Source of the DNA: Lachnospiraceae bacterium
Lineage (GTDB): Bacteria; Bacillota; Clostridia; Lachnospirales; Lachnospiraceae
Direction of reading: 5' to 3'
Length of the DNA: 64,000 nt
Assembly: GCA_022793195.1 (NCBI GenBank)
Contig: JAAWCJ010000006.1
Span: forward strand, 107,908-171,907
Position numbers and translations under genes: made by a program. How positions within the stretch are numbered: the stretch's first letter is position 1; each line of letters opens with the position of its first letter. Positions 59,495-64,000 of this stretch are shown here, in pieces. Under the pieces are notes generated by a model. The model worked only from the letters and a program-made list of their open reading frames with translations, was not told the DNA's origin and made no database searches.

Positions 59495-59529
59495 TTACCG
59501 TCGGTTGATAAAAATAAGTTATTTTTATC
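59495..59529. promoter_or_regulatory. Operator-like repeats upstream of deoD
   Basis: TTACCGTCGGTTGA (59495-59508) is an inverted copy of TCAGCCGACGGTAA at 59633-59646 near the DMT gene (13 of 14 bases match). Directly beside it is a perfect palindrome GATAAAAATAA-G-TTATTTTTATC (59507-59529). Possible -10 boxes for deoD (TATGAT) lie within it, so a repressor site is plausible. Confidence 0.5.
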
Positions 59530-59564
59530 ATATCATATTTTTTTTCAGATTGCCAGAAACTCTA

Positions 59565-59593
59565 TTGATTATTTCCGATATTACCCTTATAAT
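59565..59593 (+). promoter_or_regulatory. Strong predicted promoter for the DMT-MATE transporter genes
   Basis: TTGATT (59565-59570) and TATAAT (59588-59593) are 17 bases apart; start point near 59600 gives an 86-base leader. Confidence 0.7.
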
Positions 59594-59624
59594 CAGTGAT
59601 GTTGCCTGAATACGAAAGATACCG

Positions 59625-59646
59625 TCTTTTTGTCAGCCGACGGTAA
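59625..59646. promoter_or_regulatory. Second copy of the deoD/DMT repeat, in the transporter leader
   Basis: TCAGCCGACGGTAA (59633-59646) is the partner of the inverted copy at 59495-59508. In the RNA it can also pair with ACCGTC at about 59621-59626 to form a small hairpin, followed by GCGGGATAACCGC before the ribosome site. This could be an operator or a structured leader. Confidence 0.4.
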
Positions 59647-59685
59647 GGTTTAAAATACAGCGGGATAACCGCAGGGGGATCCATC

Positions 59686-60609
59686 ATGCTTTATATTATT
59701 ATGGCTGTCTTATCTGGAGCCATGGTCTCTGTCCAAAGCAGCTGCAACGGTGTTCTGTCTCCGCTCATCGGAGTGTTTGGTGTCGGTTTTGCCAGTATGC
59801 TTTTAAATTCCCTCACCTGCTTTCTTCTGGAATTTATCCCCACCAGGAAATTTCCGAAGCCGGGGGCAATGCCTCCCCATGTGTATCTGGGCAGTATATG
59901 TGCCGCTTCTGTGATGGGATTTTCCGGTTATCTGGTGGCCAGACTTGGAAGCGCTGTCACTGTCTGTCTCTCCGTATCCGGCCAGCTCATCATGTCGGCT
60001 GTTGTGGACCACTTCGGATGGTTCGGTTCAGAAAAAGTAAAATTCCGGGCCAACAGGCTTCCCGGATTCCTCAGTATTCTGGCCGGCGTATTTGTAATCA
60101 ATTTTGCCGGAGCTGATTCATTTCACGGAATTTCCGGGCAGGGAACCTTATTTTTTCTGCTTCTGTTTGCCATTTTTATCGGCTTTATCACTGTTTTTGC
60201 CCGCATGTTCAATTTTGAGGCCAGCCATTATGTGGGGCGGATTGCCGGAGGCTTTTATATTGCCGGTGTCGGCGCCCTGATTTCTTTTATCCTGCTTCTT
60301 TTTACCTCTGGTTTCCGGGTTCCTGTCACTGATTTTGTCAACGCGCCTGTCGCAGCTTATCTGACGGGTCCCCTGGGTGGTGTCGCCTGCCTGTTCAACA
60401 ATATTACATACGGAAAATTAAAGGTTTTCCATGCAACGATCTTTAACCTAATTGGACAGATATGTGCAAGTATTGTGGCCGATTTGCTTCTCTTTGGTGA
60501 ATTCCCCCTGGGCAAGCTTATGGGGATCTTTGTGATCTGTGTCGGAATCTTTTTAGACAAGCGGGCAACATTAAAAGCCCAGGGACAGGAAACGAAAAAA
60601 GAAAGCTAA
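59686..60609 (+). CDS. DMT-superfamily transporter (YdcZ/DUF606 duplicated type)
   Basis: The 307-residue protein has about ten membrane segments in two homologous halves, each starting with the YdcZ-type pattern (MAVLSGAMVSVQSSCNGVLS and a second copy near GIFVICVGIFLDKR). Substrate unknown; relatives are uptake or efflux carriers of small organic molecules. It starts 7 bases after GGGGGATCC. The next gene (MATE) follows in 32 bases. Confidence 0.85.
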   Translation: MLYIIMAVLSGAMVSVQSSCNGVLSPLIGVFGVGFASMLLNSLTCFLLEFIPTRKFPKPGAMPPHVYLGSICAASVMGFSGYLVARLGSAVTVCLSVSGQLIMSAVVDHFGWFGSEKVKFRANRLPGFLSILAGVFVINFAGADSFHGISGQGTLFFLLLFAIFIGFITVFARMFNFEASHYVGRIAGGFYIAGVGALISFILLLFTSGFRVPVTDFVNAPVAAYLTGPLGGVACLFNNITYGKLKVFHATIFNLIGQICASIVADLLLFGEFPLGKLMGIFVICVGIFLDKRATLKAQGQETKKES

Positions 60610-60641
60610 ATGAAAAAACTGTAATTAAGGATGTGGACGCT

Positions 60642-61982
60642 ATGAAAAAGAAAGATTTGACAAGTGGAAATATCACAAAAACCATGTTGCTTTTTGCACT
60701 TCCCATGATACTGGGAAACCTTCTGCAACAGCTTTATAATATCGCGGATACTCTCATCGTCGGCCAGTTTTTAGGCTCCAATGCCTTGGCGGCCGTCGGT
60801 TCCTCTTATACCTTAATGACTTTTTTGACTTCAATCCTTCTAGGTCTCTGTATGGGAAGCGGCGCCGTATTTTCCACCTGTTACGGGGCGAAAAACATGG
60901 AGCGGTTAAAGCACAGCATCTTTGCTTCTTTTCTTCTGGTGGCAGCCTGTACGATGATACTGAACCTGGCTGTATTTCTTTTTATTGACCCCATTATGGG
61001 GCTCCTTCAAATTCCGGAAGAGATCTATGACATGATGAGAAGCTATCTGTGGGTTATCTTCATGGGAATCACCGCTACTTTTCTTTATAATTTCTTCGCA
61101 TCCCTGCTCCGGGCCGTGGGAAATTCGGTTATCCCTCTCCTCTTTCTTGGAATTTCCGCCCTTTTAAATATCGGGTTGGATCTTTTATTTGTACTGGTAT
61201 TTTACTGGGGCGCCCCCGGGGCGGCGGCCGCCACGGTCATTTCCCAATATGTATCCGGTATTGGCATTATGATCTACACGCTGGTGAAATTTCCTGAATT
61301 GAGGCTTCAGAAAAAACATCTGCATCTGGAGCCTGGAATCCTGCCGGAGATCTCCCAGTTTTCCTTCCTTACCTGTTTACAACAATCCATTATGAACTTT
61401 GGTATCCTTATGGTTCAGGGACGGGTAAACAGCTTCGGCCCTACCGTTATGGCTGCCTTTGCCGCTGCTGTAAAAATTGATTCTTTCGCTTATATGCCGG
61501 TTCAGGACTTCGGTAATGCTTTTTCCACTTTCATTGCCCAAAACTATGGAGCCGGAAAAATGGACAGAATTAAAAAAGGAATGAAAAGTGCCATTGCCTC
61601 TTCCATCATATTTTGCCTTATCATCACGGCCGGCGTCTGTATCTTTGCAAGACCCCTGATGTTGATTTTCGTAAAACCCCATGAAACAGAAATTCTTTCC
61701 ATCGGAGTGCAGTATCTGCGAATTGAAGGCGCCTTTTATTGTGGCATCGGCTGCCTGTTCCTGCTGTACGGCTTGTACCGCGCCATACAAAAACCAGGGA
61801 TGTCCGTGGTTCTCACGGTTGTATCCCTGGGAACCCGCGTCATCCTGGCCTATACACTTTCCGCCATCCCTTTCATCGGCGTAATCGGCATATGGCTATC
61901 GGTTCCCATCGGCTGGTTCTTAGCTGATTTCATCGGACTGGTCTATTATCTTCGCCGAAAAAATACCTTGCTGCGCATATAA
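60642..61982 (+). CDS. MATE-family efflux transporter
   Basis: The 446-residue protein has 12 membrane segments and the MATE N-terminal pattern LFALPMILGNLLQQLYNIADTLIVG. MATE proteins export cationic compounds or drugs with Na+ or H+. I use ATG 60642 (AAGGA upstream at about 11 bases); a GTG three codons upstream is in the ribosome site. Coupled to the DMT gene. Confidence 0.9.
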   Translation: MKKKDLTSGNITKTMLLFALPMILGNLLQQLYNIADTLIVGQFLGSNALAAVGSSYTLMTFLTSILLGLCMGSGAVFSTCYGAKNMERLKHSIFASFLLVAACTMILNLAVFLFIDPIMGLLQIPEEIYDMMRSYLWVIFMGITATFLYNFFASLLRAVGNSVIPLLFLGISALLNIGLDLLFVLVFYWGAPGAAAATVISQYVSGIGIMIYTLVKFPELRLQKKHLHLEPGILPEISQFSFLTCLQQSIMNFGILMVQGRVNSFGPTVMAAFAAAVKIDSFAYMPVQDFGNAFSTFIAQNYGAGKMDRIKKGMKSAIASSIIFCLIITAGVCIFARPLMLIFVKPHETEILSIGVQYLRIEGAFYCGIGCLFLLYGLYRAIQKPGMSVVLTVVSLGTRVILAYTLSAIPFIGVIGIWLSVPIGWFLADFIGLVYYLRRKNTLLRI

Positions 61983-61984
61983 AT

Positions 61985-62025
61985 TTAGAAGCCCGCCGCT
62001 TACCTTCTGTGCGGCGGGCTTCTAA
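61985..62025. terminator. Bidirectional terminator between MATE and folD
   Basis: A 15-bp GC-rich hairpin (61985-61999 with 62011-62025) with AT-rich flanks stops both convergent genes. Confidence 0.8.
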
Positions 62026-62026
62026 T

Positions 62027-62908
62027 TTATTTCACAGTCCGCATAGCGGCTTCCACCACGTGTCCCACTAAAACGGAAGTGGTCACTGCTCCCACACCGC
62101 CGGGAACGGGGGTAATGGCCTCCACAATGGGTTCCACTTCGCTGTAAACGGCATCGCCGGCGATAGCTCCTTTGCCGCCTTTGCTGTTGGGCTTCTCCGC
62201 ATCCCAGTTGATGGATACGTCAATGACCACCTGGCCAGGACGTACAAAGTCTTTGGTCAGGCTGTTTAATACGCCTGCGGAAGAAATCAGGATATCGGCG
62301 CCCCTTGCGATCTCAGCCGTATTGACCGTCCTCGTATGGCAGACAGTAACCGTTGCATTTTTTGCCATCAACATCATGGCTGCCGGCTTGCCTACCACAA
62401 GGCTCCTGCCGATGACAACGGCGTTTTTGCCTTTGCAGTCAATTCCATAATAATCCAGGATCTCCATACATGCCTGAGGTGTACAGGGAGGGAAGCCCAG
62501 GGGTTTTCCTGTAAATACGCCGGCCATGGAGCCGTCTGTCATACAGTCCACATCCTTGGCAGGATCCAGTGCGTTTTCGATTTCACTCTGATCTGCTTTC
62601 AGATGTTTCGGAAGCGGACGGAACATCAAGACGCCATGGATGGAATCGTCTTTATTTACCTTGTCAATCACTTTTAAAAGCTCTTCCTTGGAGATATCTT
62701 CAGGAAGCAAAATTTTTTCAACCTCCACCCCCAAAGTCTCGCATCTCTTCGTTGCACCTTTTTCATAGGAAATGTCGCTGGAATTTTCGCCAACCCGGAT
62801 GATACCCAGCTTGGGACTGATTCCTTTCTCTTTCAGCTCTGCCACCTGTCCCATGATTTTTTCATTTAACGCGGCAGTAACCTCTTTTCCAAGCAGTTGC
62901 TTTGCCAT
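62027..62908 (-). CDS. folD: Bifunctional methylene-THF dehydrogenase / methenyl-THF cyclohydrolase
   Basis: FolD interconverts methylene-, methenyl- and formyl-THF with NAD(P). The 293-residue protein has the SYEKGATKRCETLGVE substrate lysine region (about 48-63), IGRSLVVGKPAAMMLM (dinucleotide site, about 165) and the C-terminal TPVPGGVGAVTTSVLVGH. AGGAGG precedes the ATG. It is third in the fhs-fchA-folD group. Confidence 0.96.
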   Translation of the reverse strand: MAKQLLGKEVTAALNEKIMGQVAELKEKGISPKLGIIRVGENSSDISYEKGATKRCETLGVEVEKILLPEDISKEELLKVIDKVNKDDSIHGVLMFRPLPKHLKADQSEIENALDPAKDVDCMTDGSMAGVFTGKPLGFPPCTPQACMEILDYYGIDCKGKNAVVIGRSLVVGKPAAMMLMAKNATVTVCHTRTVNTAEIARGADILISSAGVLNSLTKDFVRPGQVVIDVSINWDAEKPNSKGGKGAIAGDAVYSEVEPIVEAITPVPGGVGAVTTSVLVGHVVEAAMRTVK

Positions 62909-62925
62909 TTATCTATCCTCCTATA

Positions 62926-63166
62926 AATTAACTTTACCTGTACAGGGAAACTTTACAGGATGGACATCATCAGCTCTTTCTCACGCAAAACCGGGCAACA
63001 CGCCGCCGAACTAACTGCCAACTTCGACTAAGACAAAAACCATGTCTAAGTCTGCGTAAGCAGTGGATTTCGGCTCTGTTAAAACCGCCCGTCAAATTGT
63101 TTTGCTTAGAGAAAGGTCTGATGATGTCCATCCAGAGTGTTTCTCCGCACAGGTGAAGTTTATTTT
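62926..63166. repeat. 240-bp foldback element between fchA and folD
   Basis: The left arm from 62926 and right arm to 63166 are inverted near-copies over about 60 bp; the core GGATGGACATCATCAG (62958-62973) and its reverse complement (63118-63133) are identical. The inner part also has a hairpin (about 63030-63050). No gene is inside. It may be a MITE, or a structured leader, because the fchA-folD message would carry the whole fold. Confidence 0.7.
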
Positions 63167-63789
63167 AATCGTCCAAGCACACTCTCAAAGACTTCGTCGG
63201 CCAGCTTCGTATATTTTTCCAGCATGGCATCGGCTTTTTGATTTAATTCTTCTGCATATTCCCGGTTTGCCATGGATTTGGTGTTGATATATACATTCAG
63301 GCTGGCTCCCTGAAGGGCAGCCTTACAGAAAGCCGCTCCCACACCGGCATCGCTGATGGCCAGGGCAGAACCTTTGGCAGCAAATTCCACGATCAAATCC
63401 AGGGCTTCACAGCATTTTTCCATAATTTCCATGGGAACAGAGCAGGCGTCTTTCAAAACAATCTCCATGACTCGGGCCTTCTCCGCCTTCTCCTCTTCCG
63501 TAGCCCTGGGCATACCATAAGCTTTGGACAAAGGTTCAAACACTTCTGCGTCCCGTTCAATGAGAGTCAGCAGTTCTTTTTGAAGGGCATCTGCTTTCCC
63601 CTTAAGTTCCCACATCTCCTCTTCCACATCCGCGTATTTCTTCTTTCCCACAGTCAGGGAACCAACCATATTTCCAAGAGCCGTTCCCACTGCTCCCACC
63701 AGGGCGCTTGCGCCGCCGCCACCCGGTACGGGGGCCTTGGAAGCAAGCACTTCCACAAATTCATTGCACTGCACGGTTGAAAAACCCAT
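63160..63789 (-). CDS. fchA: Methenyl-THF cyclohydrolase/formimidoyl-THF cyclodeaminase family protein
   Basis: The 209-residue protein is of the FTCD_C/FchA family (helical fold), beginning CNEFVEVLASKAPVPGGGGASALVGAVGTALGNMV; this Pro-Gly-rich block is the family signature. Next to fhs and folD, it likely supplies methenyl-THF in one-carbon flow from formate or formiminoglutamate. It starts 93 bases after the end of fhs, with GAGGAGG upstream of the ATG. Confidence 0.88.
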   Translation of the reverse strand: MGFSTVQCNEFVEVLASKAPVPGGGGASALVGAVGTALGNMVGSLTVGKKKYADVEEEMWELKGKADALQKELLTLIERDAEVFEPLSKAYGMPRATEEEKAEKARVMEIVLKDACSVPMEIMEKCCEALDLIVEFAAKGSALAISDAGVGAAFCKAALQGASLNVYINTKSMANREYAEELNQKADAMLEKYTKLADEVFESVLGRLK

Positions 63790-63825
63790 TGTTTCCTCCT
63801 CTTGGTATACGTCTCATTATTTTCT

Positions 63826-63867
63826 GGGGGCTGCTGTAAAATATTCCGATATTTTACAACAGCCCCC
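63826..63867. repeat. Perfect-type hairpin between fhs and fchA
   Basis: GGGGGCTG (63826-63833) onward pairs over 19 bp (18 match) with 63849-63867, loop TCCG. The sequence GGGGGCTGYTGYAAAATAT is the same as the end motif in the 53-kb foldback, so it is a short member of that repeat family. It may tune mRNA stability between fhs and fchA. Confidence 0.65.
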
Positions 63868-63882
63868 GAATCTTATTTTACC

Positions 63883-64000
63883 TTAGAACAGTCCGGTAAT
63901 CTTTCCGTTTTCATCCACGTCGATCTTCTCTGCCGCCGGTACTTTCGGAAGTCCCGGCATGGTCATAATCTCCCCTGTCAGGGCCACGATGAACCCTGCA
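63883..64000 (-). CDS. fhs: Formate--tetrahydrofolate ligase (partial, C-terminal end)
   Basis: Thirty-nine codons from the right edge to TAA at 63883-63885 encode the conserved Fhs C-terminus, [30 protein letters not shown]. Fhs makes 10-formyl-THF from formate and ATP, the entry to the methyl branch of acetogenic or one-carbon metabolism. It is first of the fhs-fchA-folD group on the minus strand; the rest lies beyond the window. Confidence 0.95.
   Translation of the reverse strand, partial: AGFIVALTGEIMTMPGLPKVPAAEKIDVDENGKITGLF

Noticed and set aside
59600..59685. Guanidine or other known riboswitch in the DMT leader.
   Set aside because: No ACGR loops or ykkC core could be found; kept only as a possible structured leader.
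62909..63159. ZTP or THF riboswitch before folD.
   Set aside because: The conserved core blocks of those classes are not present; the region is explained by inverted arms.
1..64000. CRISPR array, prophage, integrase, tRNA or rRNA genes.
   Set aside because: None seen on either strand; there are no regularly spaced repeats and no phage or integrase genes.

Overview
The window is a typical chromosomal segment of a spore-forming, low-to-mid GC Clostridia, most like the family Lachnospiraceae. Supporting signs are the sporulation genes (spoIVA with a sigma-E-type promoter, yqfC/yqfD, a BofC-like gene, a SpoVB-type flippase), a glmS ribozyme, DUF4321 and DUF378 genes, a min-mre-pbp2-rodA cluster, and an fhs-fchA-folD one-carbon cluster typical of formate-using gut Clostridia. 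I see no rRNA, tRNA, prophage, CRISPR array or intact transposase. Genus is not resolved by sequence reading alone.

Layout: 1-460 is the 5' part of a TtcA-like gene, divergent from glmS (952-2772), which is preceded by a strong promoter and a glmS ribozyme leader. From 2786 to about 52 kb almost everything lies on the minus strand. Read in transcription order, the blocks are: a sepF-ylmH-aroB-lspA-rluD operon followed by a cytidylate-kinase-like gene (7.5-2.8 kb); an HlyD-like membrane protein; a 10 kb envelope operon DUF4321-radC-mreC-mreD-pbp2-minC-minD-minE-rodA-mgsA-dac (19.6-9.9 kb) with no mreB; a 13 kb proB-patatin-DUF896-folate-proA-miaB-C39-mutS-mutL-miaA-PLP lyase run (33-19.7 kb); two FAD enzymes; a sporulation and RNA-processing block yqfC-yqfD / phoH-ybeY-flippase-bofC-like (41.5-36 kb); rpsU; a small membrane ORF plus alaS; a three-gene two-component operon; a membrane-anchored MutS homologue with rnhA; spoIVA; and a DUF3048 lipoprotein.

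From 53 to 64 kb the region is more accessory: a 314-bp foldback repeat, a lone PTS EIIC with its own promoter and operator, a deoD-cls-glycosidase operon in which the glycosidase carries an odd C-terminal extension, a divergent DMT/MATE transporter pair, and the one-carbon genes fhs (partial), fchA and folD. A 240-bp inverted-repeat element separates fchA from folD.

Themes: most genes are housekeeping (wall synthesis, division-site placement, mismatch repair, tRNA modification, proline and folate metabolism). The least explained items are the GH2 enzyme with the GGADGPT motif, the two foldback intergenic elements and related hairpins, a predicted leader peptide overlapping the glmS ribozyme, the lack of mreB at its usual site, and several palindromic operators whose regulators are not in the window.
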